Assembly (NCBI RefSeq): GCF_002741945.1 | Contig: NZ_MDVN01000018.1 | Location: forward strand, 62,001 to 126,000 | Direction of reading: 5' to 3' | Source: Gaetbulibacter sp. 4G1 | Lineage (GTDB): Bacteria > Bacteroidota > Bacteroidia > Flavobacteriales > Flavobacteriaceae | DNA length: 64,000 nt | Shown here: piece by piece, positions 52,867-62,294 of the stretch | Layout: the number at the start of each line of letters is the position of its first letter | Numbering within the stretch: position 1 is the first letter of the stretch | Translations under genes and position numbers: made by a program | Notes under the pieces: generated by a model | The model's input: only the letters and a program-made list of their open reading frames with translations | Told to the model about the DNA's origin: nothing | The model's database searches: none

Positions 52867-52943
52867 GCGTTAAGGATTGAGGCTCTGTTGGAGCTACTCA
52901 CAGAGAGCGACTGCCGAAAGCCTGACCCTTTTGGGTGACGCCC
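52867..52943 (-). repeat. Structured palindromic intergenic element (REP/MITE-like)
   Basis: On the minus strand the element opens GGGCGTCACCC and closes CCTTAACGC, so the ends pair (GCGT with AACGC). Inside are two hairpins: ACCC AAAA GGGT, and CTCTGT with ACAGAG around an 11-base loop, plus a fixed-looking GTCAGGCTTTCGGCAG core. I recall very similar units repeated in intergenic regions of many Flavobacteriia, although no second copy is in this window. It lies 15 bases upstream of the aquaporin start. Its base composition is richer in G and C than its surroundings. Confidence 0.6.
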
Positions 52944-53064
52944 AAATTATAGGTGTAAATATACAACCTCTTATTTTAAGCTTTTGTTAACAGTAAAAGA
53001 TTTTTTGTTCCTTAATTTTATACGATTATAAACAATTAATTGATTAACTAATAAAAAACTTAAA

Positions 53065-53913
53065 ATGAAAAAACTACTATTAATTTTAATGGCATTTACA
53101 ATGGCTTACTCGGTAAATGCACAGGTTGAAACACCACAACCTAGCCCGTTTACTAAGATTGAACAGAAAGTTGGATTAACTGATGTAACTTTAGAATACT
53201 CACGTCCTAATATGCGAGATCGTACTATTTTTGGAGATTTAGTGCCTTATGATAAATTGTGGAGAACAGGGGCAAATGCTAATACTAAAATCACGTTTTC
53301 TGATGATGTAGTTATAGATGGAACAACTTTAAAAGCTGGAGAATATGCTATTTTTGCTAAACCTGGAAAAACATCGTGGGAAGTTATTTTTTATTCAGAT
53401 GCCAGTAATTGGGGTACACCAAGAAATTGGGATGATACTAAAGTTGCAGTAAAAACAACAGCAAAGGTTTATGAAATGCCAATGAAGATAGAAACTTTTA
53501 CTATTGGTTTTGATGATCTTTCTAATAGTTCGGCAGTTATAGGTATGATATGGGAAAATGTTTATGTAGGTGTTAAATTTGAAGTGCCAACGGATGAGGC
53601 CGTAGTTGCAAGTATTAAGAAAGCAATGAATGGACCTGGTGCTAATGATTATTTTTCGGCAGCTGTTTATTATTTACAAGAAGGAAAGGATATTGCTAAA
53701 GCAAAAAAATGGATTGATAAAGCGGTAGACATGACTAAAGATAAACCACGTTTTTGGTATTTAAGACAACAGTCTTTAATTCATGCAAAAGCTGGTGATA
53801 AAGCTGGTGCAGTTAAAGCAGCAAAAGCTTCTTTAGCTGGTGCTGAAAAAGCTGGGAATGCTGATTATGTAAAAATGAATAAAGAATCGCTTGCTGAATG
53901 GGGAGCGATGTAA
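53065..53913 (+). CDS. DUF2911 family secreted protein
   Basis: Signal peptide to residue about 20 (VNAQ). Residues 30-175 are a DUF2911 beta-domain (VTLEYSRPNMRDRTIFGDLVPYDKLWRTGANANTKI, AGEYAIFAKPG, and GMIWENVYVGVKFEV). The last 90 residues contain TPR-like helices (AAVYYLQEGKDIAKAKKWIDKAVDM and AGDKAGAVKAAKASL). The family is very common in Bacteroidota and its function is unknown; it is probably periplasmic. Own transcription unit ending at a strong terminator. Confidence 0.88.
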   Translation: MKKLLLILMAFTMAYSVNAQVETPQPSPFTKIEQKVGLTDVTLEYSRPNMRDRTIFGDLVPYDKLWRTGANANTKITFSDDVVIDGTTLKAGEYAIFAKPGKTSWEVIFYSDASNWGTPRNWDDTKVAVKTTAKVYEMPMKIETFTIGFDDLSNSSAVIGMIWENVYVGVKFEVPTDEAVVASIKKAMNGPGANDYFSAAVYYLQEGKDIAKAKKWIDKAVDMTKDKPRFWYLRQQSLIHAKAGDKAGAVKAAKASLAGAEKAGNADYVKMNKESLAEWGAM

Positions 53914-53943
53914 ATTAAGACTTCTTAGATTATTAGAATTTCT

Positions 53944-53977
53944 AAAAAAGCGCAACTATTAAAAGTTGCGCTTTTTT
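53944..53977. terminator. Bidirectional intrinsic terminator
   Basis: A 14-bp stem (AAAAAAGCGCAACT with AGTTGCGCTTTTTT) around a 6-base loop, between the DUF2911 gene and the convergent oxidoreductase gene. T-runs on both strands make it work in both directions. Confidence 0.9.
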
Positions 53978-53983
53978 TATGAT

Positions 53984-54973
53984 TTAGTAATTAAGGTTGA
54001 TAATACGTCTAACATTATCAAGAGTTTGTATAAGCTGTTTGCTAAACTGAAACGTCATGATATCGCTTTCTGTTTTTTGCTCTCTAAGCAGGTTATTAAA
54101 ATGAATGATTTCGTAATTGTAACCAATAGTATTGTAATTAAAATTGACAGTCTCCTCTTTTCCATCTAAAGATATTATTGTAACTGTAGTTGGGCAATGA
54201 AATTGAGTGTTAATTTTAATGGTCCCCTTTTCGCAATAAAAAATGGCTTCCGTAGGCGTGTTTTCTAAAAAAGAACTTTTTAAAAATGCTGTAACATCAT
54301 GATTATGATTAAATACCATTGTGCAGCTTGAATCTACTTCTGTTGCTTCAAATGTTGCTAAGGCTTTAATTTTTTTTGGTTTTCCTAAAGTAGATAAAGC
54401 CGTAAAAATAGGATAGATACCAATATCTAAAAGGCTACCACCACCTAAAGATTTTTTCCAAACCCGAGATGTTTTGCTGTGATTAGATTTAAAACCAAAA
54501 TCGGCTTCTAGCTTTTTTATATTACCATATGCTTTATTTTTTAATTCTTTTAAAACAAATTGGTAGTGTGGTAAAAAATATGTCCACAGCGCTTCCATAA
54601 GAAGCACGTTCTTTTCTTTGGCTTTAGCAATCATTACATCAACTTCCTCGCTATTCATAGCAAAAGGCTTTTCGCATAAAACAGCGATGCCTTGTTCCAA
54701 ACATAAAAGCGTGTGTGTTTTATGAAATACATGAGGTGTTGCAATGTATACAGCGTCAATATTTTGGTCTTTCGCTAAGGCTTCGTAGTTGTTATAAGCT
54801 TTAGAGACATTGTATTTTGAAGCAAATGCATTAGCGTTTTCTTGACTTCGTGAAGCAACTGCGTATAATTTGCAGTTTTCGACAGTTAACAAATCTTGAG
54901 CAAATTTATTTGCAATGTTACCTAAACCTATAATTCCCCAATTAATAATTTTATTATGCAATTTTTTTGTCAT
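53984..54973 (-). CDS. Gfo/Idh/MocA-family oxidoreductase
   Basis: 329 residues: WGIIGLGNIANKF nucleotide loop, AVYIATPHVFH, CEKPFAMN, then LMEALWTYFLPHY, the segment typical of dihydrodiol-dehydrogenase-like members. The C-terminal domain has GGGSLLDIGIYPIFTAL. It should oxidise a sugar or related alcohol with NAD(P); substrate unknown. Its 5' end overlaps the SSS transporter gene by 20 bases, so imported solute is a plausible substrate. Confidence 0.85.
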   Translation of the reverse strand: MTKKLHNKIINWGIIGLGNIANKFAQDLLTVENCKLYAVASRSQENANAFASKYNVSKAYNNYEALAKDQNIDAVYIATPHVFHKTHTLLCLEQGIAVLCEKPFAMNSEEVDVMIAKAKEKNVLLMEALWTYFLPHYQFVLKELKNKAYGNIKKLEADFGFKSNHSKTSRVWKKSLGGGSLLDIGIYPIFTALSTLGKPKKIKALATFEATEVDSSCTMVFNHNHDVTAFLKSSFLENTPTEAIFYCEKGTIKINTQFHCPTTVTIISLDGKEETVNFNYNTIGYNYEIIHFNNLLREQKTESDIMTFQFSKQLIQTLDNVRRIINLNY

Positions 54974-56780
54974 TTTTTGATAGTAATTGTAAAATGCAAG
55001 CGATGGCTATAACTAATACGCAACCAACAAGATTAAGCCATAGATATGGAAGGTTTATAATGTTGTTCTCGTCAAGAAAGTATAAAGAAATAACAATTAT
55101 TTGAGTTATAATTGCTGCAATAAAAACAGCGTTTCCTTTTATGAATTTAAAGAAAAAGGCTAATAAAAAAACACCTAAAACGTTACCATAAAAAATAGAC
55201 CCAATAATATTTACTAACTGTATTAAATTTTCTGCAAGGTTTGCAAAACAAGCAATAATTATAGCAACAACGCCCCAAACGAGTGTGAATACTTTTGTCG
55301 CTTTTACCATGTGATTTTCATCTTTCTCTTCTTTAAGATTTCTACCATATAAATCTATAGAAGTTATGGTAGCTAAAGCATTTATCTCAGATGCGGTTGA
55401 AGACATAGCTGCTGAAAGTATTACAGCAAGTAATAAGCCAATAAGTCCTTTAGGAAGATGTTTAAGGATAAAAGTGATAAACATATAATCTCTATCATTG
55501 GTATTGGTATCTTTTGCAGATTCTTTATACCAATTCTTTATTTCTTCTTCCTTTTCTTTATAAAGATCACTGTCTTTATTGTTCTTTAAAGTTAACAGCT
55601 CTTTGTTTAGCCTGTCATATTTATTGGCATAAGCGGTGTCAATCGCTCTTTTAATTAAATATTTTGACTCTAAACGATGTGTTTTTTCGACGCTATCTAA
55701 TACAAATAATTCTTGACGTAAATTGTCATCATCATTTTTTGAGAGTTGTATGCTTAATGCTTTCTTTTCATTGAAAAGATTATTTTGTTTTTCTTGAAGA
55801 CTTTGATATTGTTGCGAATATTCTGAAGCTAAGACTTTTTCGGTTGATGAATCAATAAAATTTAATGGAGCAGGATTAAATTGATAAAACACAAATACCA
55901 TAACGCCAACCAATAAAATAAAGAATTGCATTGGCACTTTTAATAAGCCATTAAAAATTAAACCCATTTGCATTTCTTTCATTGACTTACCTGAGAGATA
56001 ACGTTGTACTTGACTTTGATCGGTTCCAAAATAAGCAAGTGCAAGAAAAGTTCCACCAATTAAGCCAGTCCAAACTGTATATCTATTTTCTAAATCAAAC
56101 GAGAAATCTAAAACCTCCATTCTCCCATTTGCACCAGCAATATCAAGAGCTTTTGTAAACGAAACATCATCTGGAATTAGGTTTAAAATTATAAACAAAG
56201 CGGCAAGCATACCAGCAAAAATGACAAACATTTGCTGCTTTTGCGTAACAGTAACGGCTTTGGTTCCGCCAGAAACAGTATAAATAATTACTAAAACACC
56301 AATAGAAATATTAAGATAAGTGATAGGCCACCCTAAAACTACAGATAAAATTATAGCAGGAGCAAAAATGGTAATTCCTGCTGCTAAACCACGTTGAATT
56401 AAAAACAAAATAGCTGTTAGACTTCTAGTTTTTAAGTCGAAGCGATTTTCTAAAAATTCATAAGCTGTATAAACTTTTAAGCGATGGTATAAAGGAATGA
56501 AAACTAAACATATAATTACCATTGCAATGGGCAATCCAAAGTAAAATTGCACAAACCCCATGCCGTCTGAAAAAGCTTGCCCTGTAGTCGACAAAAACGT
56601 TATAGCACTGGCTTGAGTTGCCATTACAGACAAGCCAATGGTCCACCATTTTGTTGTATTACCACCTTTTACATAATCTTGTACACTTTTACTGCCTCTA
56701 GTTTTCCAGGTACCATAACCAACTATAGTAAGTAACGTAACTATTAAAACTACCCAATCAATCCAATTTAATGTCTGCAT
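54954..56780 (-). CDS. Sodium:solute symporter (SSS) with large charged insertion
   Basis: 608 residues with the SSS core: LSVMATQASAITFLSTTGQAF in the region of the substrate/sodium helices, and GGTKAVTVTQ. Residues about 302-430 are an unusual, highly charged, coiled-coil-like insertion (long runs of Glu/Lys/Asn) between two membrane helices, not found in simple members. It imports a solute with Na+; sugar, sialic acid or another organic acid are candidates and the neighbours do not decide. A 36-residue membrane peptide gene precedes it by 1 base. Confidence 0.85.
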   Translation of the reverse strand: MQTLNWIDWVVLIVTLLTIVGYGTWKTRGSKSVQDYVKGGNTTKWWTIGLSVMATQASAITFLSTTGQAFSDGMGFVQFYFGLPIAMVIICLVFIPLYHRLKVYTAYEFLENRFDLKTRSLTAILFLIQRGLAAGITIFAPAIILSVVLGWPITYLNISIGVLVIIYTVSGGTKAVTVTQKQQMFVIFAGMLAALFIILNLIPDDVSFTKALDIAGANGRMEVLDFSFDLENRYTVWTGLIGGTFLALAYFGTDQSQVQRYLSGKSMKEMQMGLIFNGLLKVPMQFFILLVGVMVFVFYQFNPAPLNFIDSSTEKVLASEYSQQYQSLQEKQNNLFNEKKALSIQLSKNDDDNLRQELFVLDSVEKTHRLESKYLIKRAIDTAYANKYDRLNKELLTLKNNKDSDLYKEKEEEIKNWYKESAKDTNTNDRDYMFITFILKHLPKGLIGLLLAVILSAAMSSTASEINALATITSIDLYGRNLKEEKDENHMVKATKVFTLVWGVVAIIIACFANLAENLIQLVNIIGSIFYGNVLGVFLLAFFFKFIKGNAVFIAAIITQIIVISLYFLDENNIINLPYLWLNLVGCVLVIAIACILQLLSKNDKKIA

Positions 56781-56781
56781 A

Positions 56782-56892
56782 TTAAAAAATTTGCATGATT
56801 AGATAAAACACTAAAATATAGATGGCATTGGCTATTAAAACTATAGAGTATAGTTTTAGCCAAGGTTGTTTTTGCGGTTTGTCTTTAGTCAT
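56782..56892 (-). CDS. 36-residue single-helix membrane peptide beside the SSS transporter
   Basis: ATG at 56892, TAA at 56782. The peptide begins with a charged MTKDKPQKQPWLK and continues as one hydrophobic helix (LYSIVLIANAIYILVFYLIMQIF). It starts 3 bases after the end of the PIG-L gene and ends 1 base before the transporter gene, so it is tightly coupled to both. The layout resembles small auxiliary subunits of SSS-type transporters. Not in usual annotations because of its length; the reading is by eye and moderately sure. Confidence 0.6.
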   Translation of the reverse strand: MTKDKPQKQPWLKLYSIVLIANAIYILVFYLIMQIF

Positions 56893-56895
56893 AAA

Positions 56896-59421
56896 TTAAT
56901 CATTTAGTTTGGCTTCTAGTTTTAAATCTTCTTTTCCTATTGATAGCATATTTGCAAATAATCGGTAAGCACCAGAAACACCTTCAGGAAACTCTCTAAA
57001 GAAGCTTAAACCAGTATATATGTAATGACCCTTTCCGTATTTAGCAACTAATAAGCTTCCGTTTTTTGGTGTTTCTCCTTTATCGTTCATAGATAATATA
57101 GGAGAAAACTCATCTGACCATTCATTTGGAAAGTATAAACCGCGCTCTTGTGTCCAGCCTTCAAAATCTTGTTTAGTAATTTTGTTAGGGTAATTAAGAA
57201 TAGGGTGTTCTGGGTTTAAAAATCGAACTTCAGCATTTTCATTGGTTACGCGGTCTCTAGATAATTTTAAATCATAAGGTGCTAAGACTTCAGTTTTTAA
57301 ACGATAATTGGTATTGTATTGCACAATCATATTACCCCCCTCTTTTACAAAATCAAACAATTGTTGTTGTTTATACTGTAATTCGTCAAGTACGTTATAC
57401 GCTCTTATACCAACTACAACTGCGTCAAATCTACTTAATGTTTCTGAATCTATTTCATCTGTTGTTATAACGCGAACATTATACCCAATTTGCTGTAAAC
57501 TTTCTGGAACAACGTCGCCAGCACCTTGAATATACCCAATATTTTCGCCTTTCTTTTTAATATTTAAACGTACAATTTTACTCTCACTAGGAAGCAAAAC
57601 TGTTTGAAACGGAATATGTTCGTAGCCAATTTCTATAAGTTCTTTGGAGTATTTATCTTCATTAACAGTGACTATAGGCCCTATATAGCCTTCACTCTCA
57701 TTTTTAGGAGGTATGATGGTAAAAACAAGTGTTTGCTCTTCTCCTTTATGGGCAATTGAAACTTTTTGATTTTTTGGATAAACATTCCAGTTGTTTGGAT
57801 GACAAACTTCAGCAAAGCCTTCAAGGTTATCTTTACCAGCTTTGACTACTACAGTAATATCTCGTTGTTTATCATTTTCAAAAATGATGACTTTTTCGGT
57901 GATTTTTGCAGCTACTTCTGGAATAACCTCAAAAGGTTTGTATAGTTCTCCTTTTTCTGGTTTTGAGTATCTGTGTACTATTGCTTTTGTTATGGTTAGC
58001 GGTACATTGTTTATTAAAAGATTGAAATCAACATTATAACGCCTAGGTGTTTCAGCTAAACCAATTAGGTCTGTATTATTAACTTTATACATGCCTAAAG
58101 TTCCTTTTTCACTTAACCAATAAGGCGTGGTGGGATTTTCATTTGCACTAATTTTTATAACTTCTTTAAAAGTATACTTTACATTATTTTTTAATACTAT
58201 GTTTTTTGAAATATTTAAATTGTTGGTGTTGTTTAAACTTACTAAGCTAATTGATAAATCACTTCTATTAAGTGCTTCTATGTTAATATTTATATTTTCG
58301 TTAGAAGTCGCCCAATTTGTATCTGCTGAAGCTTCTAAATACAAACCAGCACACATTTCAATAATAGTTTTTAACTCTTTTGTTTTTTGAGTTTTCCAAT
58401 GTTTATCTTCTATATTTTGAAGTAATTGAAAAGCTTTCAGTAATTGTGGAATATGTTGCGATGGGTTTTTAAAATTGAAGTTGTTTTCTACATTATATAA
58501 AATATCCCCAATAGCTTTTCCCCCTTTAATACGATTCCAAGAAGTATCAATACCAGCAAAAATATTTTTACTTCCTGCTAATGAATCACCTTTTAAAAAT
58601 TCAATATATTCTTGTTGAGAACCACGCTGCGATAAGCGTCCAAAACCTTGACATAGATGTTGGCTACTCGCTAAAGCTGCAACTTCATTATTTGACAAAC
58701 CTTTAAGGGGATAATAAGTGCCAATATCAAAATGAAGCATATTACTTTTGTCAATTTTATCAAAATTTTCTCTACTACCATATCGCCACCAACTTGTGTT
58801 ATAAAATAGGCGTTTAGGTTGCCAGACGCCTACATTTTTTACCAAATCTGGGTATGCAGATTTGTTGTTTGCTAAATCGAAAGCCTCCATGCTTAACATA
58901 GCAGAAGTTGTATGATGCCCGTGAGTTCTACCTGGCGTTCTATGATCAAATCGATTAATAATAACATCAGGCTTAAATTTTCTAATGGCTAAAACTACAT
59001 CGCTTAAAACCTCATTCTTATTCCAAATGGTTAAGGTTTCATCTGGATGTTTAGAATATCCGAAATCGTTAGCTCTAGTAAAAAATTGTTTGCCACCATC
59101 AACACGTCTTGCAGCAAGCAATTCTTGAGTACGTATAACGCCTAAAAGTTCTCTAAGTTCTGGGCCAATTAGGTTTTGTCCGCCATCTCCTCTTGTAAGG
59201 GATAAATAGCCAGTGCGTGCTTTTACATGATTTGACATATATGAAATAAGCCGTGTGTTTTCGTCATCAGGATGTGCAGCAACATATAAAACTGAACCTA
59301 AAAAATTTAGTTTTTGAATAGATTCGTAAATCTGCGATGATGAAGGTGTTTTGGGTTTTTGGGCTTGTAAATTTAAAAAAGAAACAAGCACTATAAGTAT
59401 AGAAAGTAGATATTTCCGCAT
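56896..59421 (-). CDS. Secreted PIG-L/LmbE-family deacetylase with C-terminal extension
   Basis: 841 residues after a signal peptide (about 1-21). The zinc motif AHPDDE is at 49-54, followed by the conserved LTRGDGGQN and RTHGHHTTSAM. This N-terminal 250-residue domain removes N-acetyl groups from GlcNAc-type substrates. The remaining ~550 residues hold beta-sandwich regions and a ThuA/DUF4350-like domain near 620-830 (VVVGIRAYNVLDELQY, IVQYNTNYRL, GHYIYTGLSFFRE). It is much longer than ordinary LmbE proteins. Substrate not known; adjacent transporter and small peptide suggest a scavenging role. Confidence 0.82.
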   Translation of the reverse strand: MRKYLLSILIVLVSFLNLQAQKPKTPSSSQIYESIQKLNFLGSVLYVAAHPDDENTRLISYMSNHVKARTGYLSLTRGDGGQNLIGPELRELLGVIRTQELLAARRVDGGKQFFTRANDFGYSKHPDETLTIWNKNEVLSDVVLAIRKFKPDVIINRFDHRTPGRTHGHHTTSAMLSMEAFDLANNKSAYPDLVKNVGVWQPKRLFYNTSWWRYGSRENFDKIDKSNMLHFDIGTYYPLKGLSNNEVAALASSQHLCQGFGRLSQRGSQQEYIEFLKGDSLAGSKNIFAGIDTSWNRIKGGKAIGDILYNVENNFNFKNPSQHIPQLLKAFQLLQNIEDKHWKTQKTKELKTIIEMCAGLYLEASADTNWATSNENININIEALNRSDLSISLVSLNNTNNLNISKNIVLKNNVKYTFKEVIKISANENPTTPYWLSEKGTLGMYKVNNTDLIGLAETPRRYNVDFNLLINNVPLTITKAIVHRYSKPEKGELYKPFEVIPEVAAKITEKVIIFENDKQRDITVVVKAGKDNLEGFAEVCHPNNWNVYPKNQKVSIAHKGEEQTLVFTIIPPKNESEGYIGPIVTVNEDKYSKELIEIGYEHIPFQTVLLPSESKIVRLNIKKKGENIGYIQGAGDVVPESLQQIGYNVRVITTDEIDSETLSRFDAVVVGIRAYNVLDELQYKQQQLFDFVKEGGNMIVQYNTNYRLKTEVLAPYDLKLSRDRVTNENAEVRFLNPEHPILNYPNKITKQDFEGWTQERGLYFPNEWSDEFSPILSMNDKGETPKNGSLLVAKYGKGHYIYTGLSFFREFPEGVSGAYRLFANMLSIGKEDLKLEAKLND

Positions 59422-59519
59422 GATTATTTTAGTTAGCTAAAAACCAAATATAGCAAAGTAAAATAGCCAAAAGGTAGCTTTTAATGTTTCTTTAACTTAT
59501 GATTAAAAGTTTTTACTTT

Positions 59520-60041
59520 TTATTTATCAAAAGCATCTTTTTCTATTAAGGTAACTGCCTTTTGTAGAAGTAAATTGTTTGGATAAGTAATTAAATCACC
59601 ATTGTCTTGTCTTAAATGAATTTGGAATGAACGTATATCTTCGATAAGTGCTTCTATTTCATGGTCTTTATCATGAATTTTAATTTTGTCACCTATTTTG
59701 TATGGGAAAGAAAAAAACATAATAATGCCTGACGTTACATTACTTAAAATCGACCAATTTGCAAATAAAGTAATACCTAAAATTGCAAATACAGAGGAAA
59801 AAACAACTACTAAATCATCAATATTAACACCAAAAATAAACCCAATGATAAGTAGTGTTATAAATAAAAAAGAGATAGTAAAATAACGACCAACTAACCT
59901 AGCACGACTAGTAAGTATTTTTTTTGATTTACCTATAGTTCTAACTATAAGCCTAGCAATTAACTGAAGAATAAAAAAAACTCCAAAAACTATAGATGAG
60001 TTTATAATTTCACTGTTATAGGTATCGAAAAAAATTGCCAT
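59520..60041 (-). CDS. MscS-family mechanosensitive channel (small)
   Basis: 173 residues: two or three membrane helices, then the MscS pore/beta segment ILGITLFANWSILSNVTSGIIMFFSFPYKIGDKIKIHD and IRSFQIHLRQDNGDLITYPNN. It is shorter than E. coli MscS, lacking the full C-terminal cage, but the core is clear. It releases solutes when membrane tension rises. Confidence 0.9.
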   Translation of the reverse strand: MAIFFDTYNSEIINSSIVFGVFFILQLIARLIVRTIGKSKKILTSRARLVGRYFTISFLFITLLIIGFIFGVNIDDLVVVFSSVFAILGITLFANWSILSNVTSGIIMFFSFPYKIGDKIKIHDKDHEIEALIEDIRSFQIHLRQDNGDLITYPNNLLLQKAVTLIEKDAFDK

Positions 60042-60078
60042 AAGTTTTGTGTTAAAACTTATGGCAAAGATACAAGAA

Positions 60079-61023
60079 CTATTGCAATTCTAGTGCTTCA
60101 CGTAAAACTTCGTCTTCATTTTTATTCTTTCCCCAATATGCAGATTTGATAGCTTTTAATTTTGTTGCTTTTGTAGTTAAAGTTTTAGCGTTTTTGCCAA
60201 AACCGCTTTTAAAAGTTTCTTCCCACCCCAATATATCGTAAGGAAAACTGGCATTAAATCTTATTACTAAACTTCTATTTAATTCTGGGTAATCAATTGA
60301 ATATGTATCGTTTAATAAAGTAACTTTAGCATTGTAAGCTTTTAGTTTAACATGCCTTAATCGACCATATTCAAATGATGGAATGATTTTTAAGTTCCCA
60401 GTTGGCAACGATTTTGGGTTGATACGTAATTGCGTCCATAATTCATTTTCTAAAACAGCTTTTTCTAATTTAAAATTTTGATCCCCTTCACTTTCAAAAT
60501 ATGAATATGAAGTGATTTCAAATTCATCTTTATTATTTAATTGTGTAAAAACATGTCCGCACCATTCTTGCATAGAGCTTGTTACTTTTATGGCGTGTTG
60601 GTTATTTGAAACAGGATAAAAAGTACTTTGCATTATAGAATACGGATACAAGCCTGTATTAAACTTTTTAGTTGCATTTAGTTTTAAAACGGAAACATTA
60701 TTGGGATTTTGATTGTCGGCTTTAACTTGCTTTTTAGGAAGAAAATCTTCAGTAACATAAATTAAAACAGCTTTACCCTCTCTAATTTCTCCATAACGCG
60801 CTTGTTCCAATTTATAAGAGGTAATTTCTGCTTTACCAGCATACCAATATGCTTTAAATTCTTGTGATGGTTCTTTAAAATCTATAGGAGTATTTTCAAT
60901 TACTTTAACTTCTGAATTTATAGCTAATTTGTCTTTTTTCTGATCACTTTTGCAAGAACAAACTAGTGTTAAAACTCCAAGAACTAGCCAGAAAGGTGTT
61001 TTTATATTTATTGAATGCTTCAT
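60079..61023 (-). CDS. Conserved lipoprotein of unknown function
   Basis: The lipobox VCSC gives Cys24, and the first ~10 residues after it are Lys/Asp-rich. The rest (314 total) is beta-rich with RYGEIREGKAVLIYVTEDFLP, VTSSMQEWCGHVFTQL and YSYFESEGDQ segments. I do not recognise a domain. It lies 35 bases downstream of the Maf gene and 37 upstream of the MscS gene. Some databases carry a copied Maf label for such proteins; nothing in the sequence supports Maf activity. Confidence 0.8.
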   Translation of the reverse strand: MKHSINIKTPFWLVLGVLTLVCSCKSDQKKDKLAINSEVKVIENTPIDFKEPSQEFKAYWYAGKAEITSYKLEQARYGEIREGKAVLIYVTEDFLPKKQVKADNQNPNNVSVLKLNATKKFNTGLYPYSIMQSTFYPVSNNQHAIKVTSSMQEWCGHVFTQLNNKDEFEITSYSYFESEGDQNFKLEKAVLENELWTQLRINPKSLPTGNLKIIPSFEYGRLRHVKLKAYNAKVTLLNDTYSIDYPELNRSLVIRFNASFPYDILGWEETFKSGFGKNAKTLTTKATKLKAIKSAYWGKNKNEDEVLREALELQ

Positions 61024-61058
61024 TACGATAAAATTTATAGATAGCTAAATTTACAAAT

Positions 61059-61652
61059 TTATGAAGCGTCTACAATATCATTTAACGTTTTATATACAGC
61101 ATGAATTGGTAAGCCCATAACATTAAAATAAGAGCCTTCAATTTTTGTAACCCCTATTTGACCAATCCAATCTTGAATACCGTAAGCTCCAGCTTTATCA
61201 AACGGTTTGTAGTTTTTTATGTAGAAATTAATTTCATCATCAGATAATTTCTTAAAAGTTACTTTGGTAATGTTATGTATGGTTTTTTCGAAAGATGTGG
61301 TAGTAAAGCAAACCGATGTTATTACTTCGTGAATAACGTTGCTTAACATTTTTAAAATAGTAAAAGCTTCATCGTCGTTTCTGGGTTTGCCTAAAGCTTT
61401 GTTGTTGTGCCAAACAATAGTATCACTTGTAATAAGGATGTCCTTAGGTTTTAACTCTGTTTTAAACGGAAGCGCTTTTAATTGTGCTAAATAATTGCTG
61501 ATTTCGAAATGGGTTAATCGAGGCGGATATTCTTCTTTTACAGGTTTTAGTCTAATTTCGAAATCTAAACCTAAATTTTTAAAAAACTCTTGACGCCTAG
61601 GAGAACCAGAAGCTAATATAATATGGTGTTTTTTTAGTTTTTGGTTTAGCAT
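61059..61652 (-). CDS. maf: Maf-family nucleotide pyrophosphatase
   Basis: 197 residues with IILASGSPRRQEFF at the start, ILITSDTIVWHN carrying the catalytic Asp and PFDKAGAYGIQDWIG near the end, all typical. The enzyme removes pyrophosphate from non-canonical or modified nucleotides (dTTP/UTP-type in this subgroup). It starts 1 base after the XRE gene. Confidence 0.94.
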   Translation of the reverse strand: MLNQKLKKHHIILASGSPRRQEFFKNLGLDFEIRLKPVKEEYPPRLTHFEISNYLAQLKALPFKTELKPKDILITSDTIVWHNNKALGKPRNDDEAFTILKMLSNVIHEVITSVCFTTTSFEKTIHNITKVTFKKLSDDEINFYIKNYKPFDKAGAYGIQDWIGQIGVTKIEGSYFNVMGLPIHAVYKTLNDIVDAS

Positions 61653-61653
61653 T

Positions 61654-62226
61654 TTATTTTATTAATTTAATTAGAGTTTTACCATAGTATAAAACTCCAA
61701 CTGAAAATATTAAGCAAAGATATATGCCCGTACGAATACCTAATAATAAACCTTCTTTTAATCCTTGTGCTATCATTAGTATAACAATATAAGCTAAAAA
61801 ACCAGATCCAAATTTTAACATTCTTTCAAGTGGATTCATTTTTTGTGTAAATAGAACAATAAAAAAAGGAATGAAAAAACTTAATAAGAGCGCTCCAATT
61901 CGACTATTAATATTAGCATTAGAGTCTAAAGTTAGGAATCCAATAATTGACATCAGAAGTAAATTTAACAGAATAAGAAAGGCTCCATCAATAATAAATG
62001 TTCCAATGGATTCACTTGATTTTGGTTTAGCTTTATTTGTAAAATAAGTGTTATCTATTTGAAGTGCATCACAGATTAAATCTAATGTTTTTCCTCTGGG
62101 TTCATTTTCATTATTTTCAATTCTTTGAATTGTTCTTAAGTTAATTTTTGATAGCTCAGCCAATTCTTCTTGGGTTAACCCTCTTGATTTTCGGATTTCG
62201 AAAATTTTATTTCCGATTGAATTCAT
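61654..62226 (-). CDS. XRE-family regulator with membrane domain
   Basis: Residues 1-60 are an XRE helix-turn-helix (IFEIRKSRGLTQEELAELSKINLRTIQRIENN), typical of Cro/C1-type proteins. The rest (about 85-190) contains four hydrophobic segments, so the protein sits in the inner membrane with its DNA-binding part inside. Candidate operator half-sites lie upstream (62243-62282, 62295-62314). The target and the signal it senses are unknown. It interrupts the otherwise conserved run between UbiA and Maf. Confidence 0.85.
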   Translation of the reverse strand: MNSIGNKIFEIRKSRGLTQEELAELSKINLRTIQRIENNENEPRGKTLDLICDALQIDNTYFTNKAKPKSSESIGTFIIDGAFLILLNLLLMSIIGFLTLDSNANINSRIGALLLSFFIPFFIVLFTQKMNPLERMLKFGSGFLAYIVILMIAQGLKEGLLLGIRTGIYLCLIFSVGVLYYGKTLIKLIK

Positions 62227-62242
62227 AATAAATAATTTTTAT

Positions 62243-62282
62243 CAAAGTTATTCAGAAAACGAAAGTTTGATAGCGGTTTTCT
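62243..62282 (-). promoter_or_regulatory. Promoter of the XRE gene with flanking inverted repeat
   Basis: On the minus strand TAACTTTG (62243-62250) is a perfect TAnnTTTG, 17 bases before the start codon. The inverted repeat AGAAAAC (62254-62260) and GTTTTCT (62276-62282) lies just upstream, covering the -33 region, a possible autoregulatory site. Confidence 0.5.
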
Positions 62283-62294
62283 ATGGACATTTAT

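Noticed and set aside
60079-61023. Maf or septum-inhibitor activity for the lipoprotein
   Set aside because: No Maf motif is present; the real Maf is the neighbouring gene at 61059-61652.
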